A DNA stretch of 20,978 nucleotides from Lachnospiraceae bacterium UBA1066 (GCA_002316215.1 DCDB01000270.1:1-20978); one strand, 5' to 3'. Shown: positions 1-6,730, counted from the first letter of the stretch. Made by a program: numbers and translations. The notes: generated by a model not told the origin, from the letters alone.

Positions 1-410
1 ATTCCAAATTCGCAGTTTTTGCCTGTAAGTCTGTCTTCCTCATGGAACATATGGCCATTTGACGCATAGGCATATGGAACATCAAGGAGCGCAGCATACT
101 CAAGTGACTGGCTCACGCCGTCATTTACATCGTGGTCATAGCCTTTTGCCTCTATGAGAGCAAGCGGCAGATTGTTCTTAAACAGGAGAAGATAGTCTAC
201 CTTCTTCTGCTCTCCACGCTTTACGGTTCCGTCTGGCTCTACAAGGATCTGTCCATTAGTAAAATAATGACCATACCCTTTCTTACCATACTCCATAACA
301 ATCCTGTCACCGTCTGCACTCCATTTTTTCTGTATGGCAGGCGTTATATAATTAAGCTTCGTGTTCTCTTCATTTTTATGTTGCTCATCTAAATCATCAA
401 GTGGTTTCAA
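1..410 (-). CDS. hsdR: Type I restriction enzyme R subunit (HsdR), N-terminal part, cut by window edge
   Basis: The reverse strand stays open from the left edge to position 410 and gives about 136 residues. They match the start of HsdR, the DNA-translocating restriction subunit of type I systems: an early NYITPAIQKKW segment, then the HSDR_N nuclease core with VDY (D72), IEAKG (E87, K89) and a following YASNGHMF stretch. D...ExK is the PD-(D/E)xK catalytic arrangement. The helicase/translocase part lies outside the window. I chose TTG at 410-408, which has AAGAGG about 9 bases upstream; no in-frame ATG lies between it and the preceding stop at 428-426. The gene follows a small HTH gene by 15 bases in the same frame. 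HsdS and HsdM are not in the window, so a complete system is unproven. Family call sure, start moderately sure. Confidence 0.85.
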   Translation of the reverse strand, partial: MKPLDDLDEQHKNEENTKLNYITPAIQKKWSADGDRIVMEYGKKGYGHYFTNGQILVEPDGTVKRGEQKKVDYLLLFKNNLPLALIEAKGYDHDVNDGVSQSLEYAALLDVPYAYASNGHMFHEEDRLTGKNCEFG

Positions 411-425
411 TGCACACGCCCTCTT

Positions 426-623
426 TTAAGCCTCGTCTTTATTCTTTATGTACTTTCCGGACTTGATCCTGGCATCCTTAGGCTTCTCCGCATCACCCGG
501 TATTGCCCAATAGGAGCCAATTTTTGTTGCACCAGGAATTCTTCCCTGGCTGCACAGGAGCTGTATCCTTCTTCCCGAAATACCCCACTTTTCAGATGTC
601 TGTGTTATCGATAAATATCTCAT
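426..623 (-). CDS. Small helix-turn-helix DNA-binding protein (excisionase/MerR-like)
   Basis: A 65-residue protein. ITQTSEKWGISGRRIQLLCSQG, followed by IPGATKIGSYWAIP, fits the winged-helix pattern of excisionase/MerR-type small DNA-binding proteins: a helix-turn-helix, then a short beta wing with a GSYWAIP-like turn. The tail is Lys-rich. The ATG at 623 has AAGGGAAG just upstream and a good promoter 47 bases away (670-698). It stands directly upstream of hsdR with 15 bases between, so the two are probably co-transcribed. Small proteins of this type are often seen next to restriction or mobile-element genes, where they may act as controllers. A regulatory role over hsdR is inference; a recombination directionality factor is the alternative. 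Confidence 0.7.
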   Translation of the reverse strand: MRYLSITQTSEKWGISGRRIQLLCSQGRIPGATKIGSYWAIPGDAEKPKDARIKSGKYIKNKDEA

Positions 624-669
624 ACTCTTCCCTTTATATTTCTACAATGGGTTATAAAACAGCATCTCT

Positions 670-698
670 ATTATACTGTAAACCTCGAACGATATCAA
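670..698 (-). promoter_or_regulatory. Sigma-A-type promoter for the HTH-hsdR operon
   Basis: On the minus strand TTGATA (698-693), a 17-base spacer and a perfect TATAAT (675-670). The predicted start is near 662, about 40 bases before the HTH start codon. Confidence 0.7.
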
Positions 699-699
699 T

Positions 700-735
700 A
701 AAATTTCAGGCCCTTCCATCGTTCGGAAAGGCCTG
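700..735 (-). terminator. Hairpin terminator after the small membrane-protein gene
   Basis: CAGGCCTTTCC and GGAAGGGCCTG pair over 11 positions with one G-U pair and a 7-base loop (arms 735-725 and 717-707). On the minus strand a short AAATTTT tail follows, 7 bases downstream of the 88-residue ORF's stop codon. The plus strand also has a TCTTTTCT tail, so it may act in both directions. Confidence 0.6.
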
Positions 736-742
736 TCTTTTC

Positions 743-1009
743 TCAGCCAGCATACTTCTTTTCAAAATATGTTCTGAGTCCCATATAAGATGCCTGAGTG
801 ATTAGAAAGAACAATGCCAAGTTGACTGTCGTATGTTCTCTTATTAGGCTTCCTGCAACTGTCAGGACGGCCATCGTGATCATGATTACATAAGCGCTTG
901 TCTTGTCCCATAAATCCTTATAATAAAACTTGCCAAGCCATCTGATTAGAAGCACTACGCTCACAAGCACGCCACCCAGGATTCCCAGAAAAACAAATAC
1001 AAATATCAC
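743..1009 (-). CDS. Small integral membrane protein, unknown function
   Basis: An 88-residue protein I do not recognise. It is very hydrophobic, with three likely membrane helices at about residues 1-24, 38-55 and 64-78. Between them are a charged loop (GKFYYKDLWDKTS), a short loop (IREHTT) and a basic tail (YFEKKYAG). The start is GTG at 1009-1007, overlapping the TGA of the upstream 43-residue ORF as GTGA, which is a classic translational-coupling arrangement. A terminator follows 7 bases after the stop. Composition is AT-rich like the neighbouring restriction genes. Its size is within the range of phage holins or small mobile-element membrane proteins, but no motif supports any of these, so no function is assigned. 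Confidence 0.6.
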   Translation of the reverse strand: MIFVFVFLGILGGVLVSVVLLIRWLGKFYYKDLWDKTSAYVIMITMAVLTVAGSLIREHTTVNLALFFLITQASYMGLRTYFEKKYAG

Positions 1010-1137
1010 ATATACAAGATAGCTGATACCGCAGGCTGTGGGGTCAGCTCCATCAATCCGGCCACTGCATATCCAACATTCTCTGCCAAATGATAAAGTC
1101 CGGTAACAAACTTTCCTATAGAAAAAGTCCTAGACAT
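1006..1137 (-). CDS. Tiny ORF translationally coupled to the membrane protein
   Basis: A 43-codon ORF starting MSRTFSIGKFVTG and ending AVSAILYM. The middle reads LAENVGYAVAGLMELTP, which has the look of a real amphipathic protein segment. Its TGA stop overlaps the GTG start of the 88-residue membrane protein by 4 bases. There is no clear Shine-Dalgarno before the ATG at 1137, which instead sits inside a 14-base palindrome, so the annotated start may be wrong or the gene may be the remnant of a longer one. The coupling geometry is the main evidence that it is translated. Confidence 0.45.
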   Translation of the reverse strand: MSRTFSIGKFVTGLYHLAENVGYAVAGLMELTPQPAVSAILYM

Positions 1138-1161
1138 TAAATAATGTAGACGAAATGTAGA
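1134..1161. promoter_or_regulatory. Palindrome plus 11-base-spaced direct repeat at the 43-residue ORF start
   Basis: ACATTA-AA-TAATGT (1134-1147) is a perfect 6-2-6 inverted repeat. It is followed by a direct repeat of AATGTAGA at 1143-1150 and 1154-1161, one helical turn apart. This is compatible with an operator, or with a scar at the edge of the accessory segment. No regulator can be named. Confidence 0.3.
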
Positions 1162-1200
1162 TAAAGAAAACGGGGAGTCAGCATTATGCGGCTTCCCGTT
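1162..1200 (-). terminator. Rho-independent terminator of guaA
   Basis: Ten bases after the guaA stop, AACGGGAAG pairs with CTCCCCGTT (one mismatch) around a loop that contains GCATAATGC. The hairpin is followed on the minus strand by TTTTCTTTATC. Confidence 0.75.
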
Positions 1201-1209
1201 GTTTGTTTA

Positions 1210-2766
1210 CTATTCGAATTCTATTGTGCCCGGCGGTTTGCTGGTCACGTCGTAGAAGACTCTGTTGACGTGGCTGACTTCGTTGACGATCCGGCTGGTG
1301 ACGGTCTTCAGTACCTCGTAAGGCACCTCGGCTGCGTCGGCGGTCATGAAGTCGACGGTGTTGACGGCGCGGAGAGCGATGGCGTAGTCGTAGGTGCGTT
1401 CGTCGCCCATGACGCCGACGGAACGCATGTTGGTGAGGGCGGCGAAGTACTGGCCGACCGTCTTATTCATTCCGGCTTTGTCCATTTCCTCGCGGTAAAT
1501 GGCATCCGCCTCCTGGACGATTCTGACTTTTTCAGGCGTGACCTCGCCGATGATGCGGATGCCGAGTCCCGGACCCGGGAAGGGCTGGCGCATGACGAGG
1601 GCTTCCGGAATGCCGAGATGCAGGCCGACTTTGCGGACTTCATCCTTGAAAAGATTTCTCAGGGGCTCTACGATTTCCTTGAAATCGACGAAGTCCGGCA
1701 GGCCTCCGACGTTATGGTGCGACTTGATGGTTGCGGATTCTCCGCCGAGGCCGCTTTCCACGACGTCCGGATAAATGGTGCCCTGTGCCAGGAAGTCGAC
1801 TTTTCCGATTTTTTTAGATTCTTCCTCGAAGACGCGGATGAATTCCTCGCCGATGATTTTTCTTTTCTTTTCCGGTTCCGTAACGCCGGCCAGTTTCTTA
1901 TAGAAACGTTCCTGCGCATTGACGCGGATAAAATTCAGGTCGTAGGGGCCGTCCGGGCCGAAAACGCCGGAGACGAGATCGCCCTCGTCCTTCCGGAGAA
2001 GGCCGTGATCGACGAAGACGCAGGTCAGTTTTTTGCCGACTGCCTTTGAAAGAAGCACGGCGCAGACGGAGGAATCGACGCCGCCTGAAAGAGCGCAGAG
2101 GACTTTGCCGTCTCCGATCTTTTCGCGGAGTTCGCGGATCGTCTTCTCCGCGAAATCTTCCATTTTCCAGTCGCCGGCACAGCCGCAGACACCGAAAACG
2201 AAGTTGTGGAGCATGAGCTTGCCCTGAACGGTGTGCAGGACTTCCGGATGGAACTGGAAGGCGTAAAGCTGCTGCCCTTCATTTTCCGCTGCTGCCGCGG
2301 GACAGTTCGCCGTATGGGCGATGATCTCAAAGCCTTCGGCCACGCGGGAAATGTAGTCATTGTGGCTCATCCAGCAGACGGTCTTCGAATCGACGCCTGT
2401 GAAAAGCCTCGACGCGGGCTTGTCGATGCAGACCTTTGTTTTACCGTATTCGCGCTCGGGCGCTTTTTCGACCTTTCCGCCTAAGACATGCATCATGAGC
2501 TGGGCGCCGTAGCACAGGCCCAGGACCGGTATGCCCATATGGAAGAGATCGGGTGTCGCCGTCGGAGCGCCGGCTTCATAAACGCTGTTCGGACCTCCGG
2601 TCAGAATGATGCCTTTGGGGTTCATTTTACGGATGTCTTCCAGCGGAGTTTTATAGGAGTAGATTTCGCAGTACACATTGCATTCGCGCACGCGGCGTGC
2701 AACCAGCTGATTGTACTGCCCGCCGAAGTCAATGACGATGACTTTCTCGCTGCCGATATTCTCCAT
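1210..2766 (-). CDS. guaA: GMP synthase (glutamine-hydrolysing)
   Basis: Makes GMP from XMP, ATP and glutamine in the cytoplasm, the last step of guanine nucleotide synthesis. The 518 residues match the usual full length. A class I glutamine amidotransferase domain comes first, with IDFGGQYNQLVARRVRE, nucleophile C85 in GLCYGAQ, and H173 and E175 in FHPE. The ATP-pyrophosphatase P-loop SGGVDSS (about 227-233) follows, and then the C-terminal dimerisation domain with QPFPGPGLGIR. The frame runs open further upstream to 2925, but I chose ATG 2766 because AGGAAAGGAAG precedes it and because the family start (MENIGSEKVIVIDFGGQ) fits. The protein ends GTIEFE, where I would expect GTIEWE. GC content is higher than in the accessory segment downstream. 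It has its own promoter (2890-2918) and terminator. Confidence 0.97.
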   Translation of the reverse strand: MENIGSEKVIVIDFGGQYNQLVARRVRECNVYCEIYSYKTPLEDIRKMNPKGIILTGGPNSVYEAGAPTATPDLFHMGIPVLGLCYGAQLMMHVLGGKVEKAPEREYGKTKVCIDKPASRLFTGVDSKTVCWMSHNDYISRVAEGFEIIAHTANCPAAAAENEGQQLYAFQFHPEVLHTVQGKLMLHNFVFGVCGCAGDWKMEDFAEKTIRELREKIGDGKVLCALSGGVDSSVCAVLLSKAVGKKLTCVFVDHGLLRKDEGDLVSGVFGPDGPYDLNFIRVNAQERFYKKLAGVTEPEKKRKIIGEEFIRVFEEESKKIGKVDFLAQGTIYPDVVESGLGGESATIKSHHNVGGLPDFVDFKEIVEPLRNLFKDEVRKVGLHLGIPEALVMRQPFPGPGLGIRIIGEVTPEKVRIVQEADAIYREEMDKAGMNKTVGQYFAALTNMRSVGVMGDERTYDYAIALRAVNTVDFMTADAAEVPYEVLKTVTSRIVNEVSHVNRVFYDVTSKPPGTIEFE

Positions 2767-2798
2767 GATTCTTCCTTTCCTGATAAAATAAATTTTCT

Positions 2799-2860
2799 GG
2801 CAGAACAGACAAGTGGTCGGAAGGTTTCTGTCCGATATTCTCTTCCGAACCTCCTCTGCC
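2799..2860 (-). promoter_or_regulatory. Structured 5' leader of guaA, class unknown
   Basis: The guaA mRNA should carry about 115 untranslated bases. Within them GGCAGA (2860-2855) pairs with TCTGCC (2804-2799), enclosing a stem of GGTTCGGAAG (2851-2842) with CTTCCGACC (2823-2815) that has one bulge. ACAGA in the inner loop could instead pair with TCTGT on the 3' side, giving an alternative fold. Purine riboswitches do occur upstream of guaA in Firmicutes, but I do not see their conserved junction sequences. Confidence 0.35.
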
Positions 2861-2889
2861 CGCTTTATTCCTGAAATGTTTCGATTCGA

Positions 2890-2918
2890 ATTATACCACG
2901 CCCGGACATTGAAGACAA
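2890..2918 (-). promoter_or_regulatory. Promoter of guaA
   Basis: On the minus strand TTGTCT (2918-2913), a 17-base spacer and TATAAT (2895-2890) with an extended TGG just upstream. The predicted start is near 2883. Confidence 0.65.
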
Positions 2919-2966
2919 CGAGCACAGATGCTGTGAAAATTTATAGGATTCAAACGAACTCTTTAT

Positions 2967-3006
2967 AAGCCGCGAACCCTTAAGTTTCATGAAAGGTACA
3001 CGGCTT
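2967..3006. other. Inverted repeat in the MATE-guaA gap
   Basis: AAGCCG (2967-2972) and CGGCTT (3001-3006) bracket an inner CCTT/AAGG pair and a TTTCATGAAA palindrome. A CTTTTAC tail follows in the plus direction only. It may be a terminator or a repeat unit. The 323 bases between guaA and the MATE gene hold only this, the guaA leader and promoter, and the hairpin at 3050-3075; I see no gene there. Confidence 0.3.
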
Positions 3007-3040
3007 TTACGAATTCACAGAATCAGCCGGACGGCCCGGG

Positions 3041-3075
3041 GATAAAACCGCTGCCGCGTCAGAAATCCCGGCAGC
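3041..3075 (-). terminator. Possible terminator of the MATE gene
   Basis: GCTGCC (3075-3070) and GGCAGC (3055-3050) form a 6-base stem with a 14-base loop, starting 14 bases after the MATE stop codon. The minus-strand tail is GGTTTTATCC, a short U-run, so this is a weak example. Confidence 0.4.
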
Positions 3076-3089
3076 CTGTCGTACGGGCT

Positions 3090-4484
3090 TCAGGCCTGCG
3101 TCTCCGCTTTCTTCGGAATCACCTTGTACTTCTTCCATTTGCCGCTCCTGTAGCGGCGCATGAAGAAGACGGCACGTACGAACCAGTCGGCGAACATGCC
3201 GATCCACGGGCCGTAAACGCCCAGATGAAGAACGCGGATGGCGAAGACGGCCCCGCCGATCCGGACGATCCACATGGAAAGCGCGGAAACGATCATACAA
3301 TATTTGATGTCGTTGGCCGCGCGGAGCGTATTCGGAAAAACAAAAGATACCGGCCAGATGACCATCGCAAAAAGTCCGTGCATCACGATAATATTATAGG
3401 CCATGCCCGACGCTTCCGGGGAAACATTGTAAATCCGGAGGATCAGCGGACAGATGAGGATGATGAGGGCGCAGGTCAGGATAATATACAGATACGCCTT
3501 CTTCATAAGCTTTTTGGTGTAAAATGCGACCTGTTCGTAATCCAGGGCTCCGACGCATTGGGAAACGACCGTCAGCATCGCAAGGCCGATGGCATTTCCG
3601 GCCAGGATTTCAAAGCCGACGATGGTGTTGCCGATAGCATTGGCCGCTATGGATGCGGTTCCCAGGGTCGAAACGATCGACAGGAGAAGGATTTTACCGA
3701 GCTGAAAGAGAGAATTTTCCACGCCGTTCGGTACCCCGATGAAAAGGATTTTTCTCACGAGATGCCCGTCAAAATGCAGTCGGAAAGGCTTTTCTATGTG
3801 CAGTCTCTGCTTCTCATCCGCCAGAGGAATCAGGATGACGATGCCGGCGAAGGCGCGGCTTACGAGGGTCGGAATGGCAACGCCGGCGACGCCCATGAGG
3901 AAACCGTAAACAAGGATGGCGTTGCCCGTGACATTGATGGCATTCATCATCATGGAAACTTTCATGGAAAGCTTTGAATTTCCCTGCGCGCGGAAAAGGG
4001 CCGCCCCGGAGTTATAAACGGCAATAAAAGGAATAGAAGCTGCCGTAATCATGAGGTAGCGGTCAGCGGCTGCATGTACCTCCGCATCGATCTGCCCGAA
4101 AACGACATTTAAAATGAAGTTCTTCCCGAGATACATGAGGGCTGCGATGCAGAGGCCGGCAGCCGCAGAAAAAAGAATCAGCTGATTAACGGTCCTGCAG
4201 CCGTCTTTATCGCGCGAAGCGCCGAGATACTGACCGGCCACGACAGCGCCGCCGGTGGCCAGGGCGGCAAAGAGGGCAATCATCAGCTGCATGACCGTAT
4301 CGATCAGCGATACGCCTGAGACCGCCGCCTCACCGGCATAAGCTACCATGAGCGAATCGCAGAGGCCGACGGTAAACCCCAGAAGCTGCTCGATCACCAG
4401 GGGAATAATCAGTTTTTTAAGATCCGTGTCTGAAAAAAGATAATTCCCGGGTACGGTTTTTTCTTTTTTAATTACCTTATACAT
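3090..4484 (-). CDS. MATE family multidrug/metabolite exporter
   Basis: A 464-residue inner-membrane protein with about 12 hydrophobic helices, the usual MATE size. The N-terminus (LKKLIIPLVIEQLLGFTVGLCDSLMVAYAGEAAVSGVSLID) is the typical MatE opening. The second half repeats it after a cytoplasmic loop, with FIGVPNGVENSLFQLGKILLLS. Such proteins export cationic drugs or metabolites using Na+ or H+ gradients; substrate and ion cannot be read from sequence. ATG 4484 has GGAAGG upstream. A perfect inverted repeat (4495-4525) lies just upstream and overlaps the ribosome-site region, which suggests regulated expression. The gene sits between amyA and guaA without an obvious functional link to either. 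The C-terminal tail is Lys/Arg-rich (RRYRSGKWKKYK) and likely cytoplasmic. Confidence 0.93.
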   Translation of the reverse strand: MYKVIKKEKTVPGNYLFSDTDLKKLIIPLVIEQLLGFTVGLCDSLMVAYAGEAAVSGVSLIDTVMQLMIALFAALATGGAVVAGQYLGASRDKDGCRTVNQLILFSAAAGLCIAALMYLGKNFILNVVFGQIDAEVHAAADRYLMITAASIPFIAVYNSGAALFRAQGNSKLSMKVSMMMNAINVTGNAILVYGFLMGVAGVAIPTLVSRAFAGIVILIPLADEKQRLHIEKPFRLHFDGHLVRKILFIGVPNGVENSLFQLGKILLLSIVSTLGTASIAANAIGNTIVGFEILAGNAIGLAMLTVVSQCVGALDYEQVAFYTKKLMKKAYLYIILTCALIILICPLILRIYNVSPEASGMAYNIIVMHGLFAMVIWPVSFVFPNTLRAANDIKYCMIVSALSMWIVRIGGAVFAIRVLHLGVYGPWIGMFADWFVRAVFFMRRYRSGKWKKYKVIPKKAETQA

Positions 4485-4494
4485 AAAATTCCTT

Positions 4495-4525
4495 CCGGTA
4501 TATTTTGGCTGTCGCAGTATACCGG
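4495..4525. promoter_or_regulatory. Perfect 8-base inverted repeat upstream of the MATE gene
   Basis: CCGGTATA (4495-4502) and TATACCGG (4518-4525) are separated by 15 bases and lie 10 bases from the MATE start codon. One arm contains TATAC, which could be part of a -10 (TATACT, minus strand 4522-4517), and the other abuts the GGAAGG ribosome site. A second overlapping pairing (CGGAC with GTCCG) lies a little further upstream. Confidence 0.45.
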
Positions 4526-4594
4526 ACGCCCTTCTTAAAATATTTTGTCCGATATAAAACCCTTAAACAGCAACTTCCTTTTCAAAACGATTGT

Positions 4595-6043
4595 TTATTT
4601 CTCTTTATGAATCCAGACGCTGACGGAACCTCCGCTGACGGTAAAAAGAGCATTGCCGTCTTTGCCGATCGTGACCTCAGCTTTTTCATTTCCCAGCGCA
4701 TCGGCCCAGATCTCGCCTTTATGCTGTGAACCGACGTACATGGTCTTTTTATTTTCCGCATTGTCGGTCATAATGACGGCAATCCCGGAATCTTTGTGCC
4801 CGCCGTCGCCTTCCAGCGTCCAGCCGATGACGTCGGCATCATCAAGATAATCATGCTGCTGTCCGTATACTTTCGTACGGCGGACCTTCATCATAACATC
4901 CAGGACATTCTTGAAGGCCGGGCCGTTATGGCTCGGGATTCCGTAATAATGGCCGTAAAATACGCACGGATAGCCCTGAGGGCGCAGAAGCGTAACGGCA
5001 TAAGCCAGCGGGATAAACCAAGGCTCGATGACGCTTTCCAGCGCCTGCCCGGCCTGTGTATCATGATTTCCGACAAAGGTCACGGCCTTCCCCGGATCCC
5101 GCTCGACAAGCGAGCCATGCAGGATATTCCGCATATCATAGTTACCGCCGCCGTGGCTCGCGCAGAAGAAGTTGAAATGCAGAGGCACGTCGAAGAGCGA
5201 CATGCAGCGTCCGCAGGCATTCAGGTATTTCTCAAGGACATTGACATCCTGATGCCAGTATTCGCCGACGGCAAAATACTCTTTCTTATTATTGGCACGC
5301 AGTGTGCCGAGCCAGTCGGCAAAGAAGGTATTATCGATATGCTTTACGGCATCAATGCGGAAGCCGTCCACATGCGTCCTGTCAACATACCACTGTCCCC
5401 ACTCCTTAAGATGCTCCGCCACCTTCGGATTCTTAATGTTAACATCCGCACCCATCAGGTAATCGTAATTGGCGTTTTCGGAATCCACGTTCGGGCTCCA
5501 TGGACTTCCTTCAAAGTTATAAATCGAGCTTTTTTCTTTTCTCTGATCCCAGTCCACGCCTGTAAAGCAGGTATGGTCCCAGACAAAATCAGAATACTTG
5601 CCTTTTCTTCCGGGAAATGTAAATTTTGTCCAGGCTTCGATATTTTCTTCGCCGGAAATCTGCTGCTCACGGTCATCTCCGGCATCCTCAACGGCTTCTA
5701 CATCTTCCCATTCATCCGCACCCATCATCTGGTTGAAAACGATATCACCGTAGACATTGATTCCGGCAGACTGAAGCGCCTTGATGGCAGCCAGATATTC
5801 GTCCTTCGTGCCGTATTTCGTCGGAACCGTGCCCTTCTGGTCGAATTCACCGAGATCGTACAAATCGTAAACACCGTATCCGACGTCCTGCACGCCGGCC
5901 TGCCCCTTGTAGGCAGGCGGCATCCAGACAGAAGTCACGCCTTCGTCAGCCAGCTCTTTTGCCCTTGCACCCAGTTTCTTCCAAAGCGTCGAATCCGACG
6001 GTAAATACCATTCAAAATACTGCGCCATTATTCCGTTATCCAA
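4595..6043 (-). CDS. amyA: Cytoplasmic alpha-amylase, GH13 (subfamily 5-like)
   Basis: Hydrolyses alpha-1,4 bonds in starch, glycogen or maltodextrins. The 482 residues start straight into the catalytic barrel (MAQYFEWYLPSD) with no signal peptide, so the enzyme is intracellular and probably works on stored glycogen or imported dextrins. The catalytic triad is intact: nucleophile D231 in GFRIDAVKHID, acid/base E261 in AVGEYW, and D328 in FVGNHDT. Barrel, Ca-binding-type B domain and C-terminal beta domain are present at normal length. In conserved region I the usual DxVxNH reads DIVFNQ, so a normally conserved His is Gln. The start is TTG 6043, which has AAAGGAG at proper spacing; the ATG 15 bases further in would be too far from it. 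No terminator separates it clearly from the nitroreductase gene 107 bases upstream. Confidence 0.92.
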   Translation of the reverse strand: MDNGIMAQYFEWYLPSDSTLWKKLGARAKELADEGVTSVWMPPAYKGQAGVQDVGYGVYDLYDLGEFDQKGTVPTKYGTKDEYLAAIKALQSAGINVYGDIVFNQMMGADEWEDVEAVEDAGDDREQQISGEENIEAWTKFTFPGRKGKYSDFVWDHTCFTGVDWDQRKEKSSIYNFEGSPWSPNVDSENANYDYLMGADVNIKNPKVAEHLKEWGQWYVDRTHVDGFRIDAVKHIDNTFFADWLGTLRANNKKEYFAVGEYWHQDVNVLEKYLNACGRCMSLFDVPLHFNFFCASHGGGNYDMRNILHGSLVERDPGKAVTFVGNHDTQAGQALESVIEPWFIPLAYAVTLLRPQGYPCVFYGHYYGIPSHNGPAFKNVLDVMMKVRRTKVYGQQHDYLDDADVIGWTLEGDGGHKDSGIAVIMTDNAENKKTMYVGSQHKGEIWADALGNEKAEVTIGKDGNALFTVSGGSVSVWIHKEK

Positions 6044-6077
6044 GCTGCTTCTCCTTTTGTTACTGCCGAAATTCCGC

Positions 6078-6093
6078 TTACATACATATGTAA
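6078..6093. promoter_or_regulatory. 16-base palindrome upstream of amyA
   Basis: TTACATA-CA-TATGTAA is a perfect 7-2-7 inverted repeat, 34 bases before the amyA start codon. Its position and symmetry suit an operator overlapping or following the amyA promoter. It does not match a CcpA cre site (TGNNANCGNNNNCNNT-like). The regulator is unknown. Confidence 0.4.
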
Positions 6094-6150
6094 TCTTTTT
6101 ATTTTTAAAACACCTGTTCTCCGCCGGATAATGAGATCACGGAAATTTCC

Positions 6151-6672
6151 TTATTCCGCATAGATGATATAGTCTTCTTTTCGCGGCGCAGGTGCCGGGC
6201 AGGTTCCGTCCCCATAGCCTAAAATGCAGATACCGATGCCGACCAGATCTTCGGATGCGCCCCATTCCCGAAGGAAGGCTTTCCCGTCCGCGTCCTCAAA
6301 CATTTCCTTGCCGCGGTTAATCCAGCAGGAGTCCACGCCCAGCGCATGCGCCGCATTCATGAGATTGCCCATGACCAGGCTGGCATCCCGCACATAATTG
6401 CGGTTAACTTTCGGATTTCCGAAAACAAGGACAACCGTCGGAGCTCCGTAAAACGGATCGGAATCCACTCCCATGATGGCGGCGTTCATTTTCGAAAGGG
6501 CTTTGATGGTTACCGGATCGCGTACGACGACCATGGTCGCCGATTGTTTACCCATCGCGGACGGCGCCATCGTTCCGGCATCCAGGATCTTTTTCAGCGT
6601 TTCTTCGTCTACCTGTTCTTTCTTATATTTTCTTACGCTTCTTCTTGTCATGAGGCATTCTATAGTATCCAT
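6151..6672 (-). CDS. Nitroreductase family FMN oxidoreductase
   Basis: A 173-residue flavoprotein of the nitroreductase fold, working as a cytoplasmic dimer with NAD(P)H as usual donor. The opening MDTIECLMTRRSVRKYKKEQVDEE is the family N-terminus, with the RRSVRKY FMN-phosphate contact. Next come LDAGTMAPSAMGKQS and the C-terminal GIGICILGYGDG. It is a short, single-domain member; the physiological substrate (nitro compounds, quinones, flavins) cannot be told. The open frame extends 13 codons upstream, but ATG 6672 is preceded by AAAGGAG at ideal spacing and matches the family start. Likely transcribed from its own promoter (6702-6730) and possibly reading into amyA. Confidence 0.9.
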   Translation of the reverse strand: MDTIECLMTRRSVRKYKKEQVDEETLKKILDAGTMAPSAMGKQSATMVVVRDPVTIKALSKMNAAIMGVDSDPFYGAPTVVLVFGNPKVNRNYVRDASLVMGNLMNAAHALGVDSCWINRGKEMFEDADGKAFLREWGASEDLVGIGICILGYGDGTCPAPAPRKEDYIIYAE

Positions 6673-6701
6673 AAGTTCTCCTTTCATGGATAAGTAAAAC
6701 G

Positions 6702-6730
6702 AGTGTAGCACTTTTTCACAAATTATACAA
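6702..6730 (-). promoter_or_regulatory. Candidate promoter of the nitroreductase gene
   Basis: On the minus strand TTGTAT (6730-6725), 17 bases, TACACT (6707-6702). An alternative -10, TATAAT, lies at 6727-6722 but has only a weak -35. The two overlap, so which is used is unclear. Confidence 0.45.

Noticed and set aside
132..392. 86-codon plus-strand frame at the left end
   Set aside because: It is antisense to the HsdR N-terminal reading, which matches the nuclease domain motifs.
1186..2049. Long open frame (287 codons) on the plus strand opposite guaA
   Set aside because: It lies wholly opposite guaA, has no ribosome site, reads as low-complexity D/V/F/A/E-rich protein, and is a by-product of GC-rich codon bias.
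2767..2925. N-terminal extension of guaA up to 2925
   Set aside because: It would translate through the leader stems and the ribosome site; the family start and AGGAAAGGAAG support 2766.
4796..6004. 402-codon open frame on the plus strand opposite amyA
   Set aside because: The amylase on the other strand has intact motifs and a good start; the antisense frame has no recognisable domain or ribosome site.
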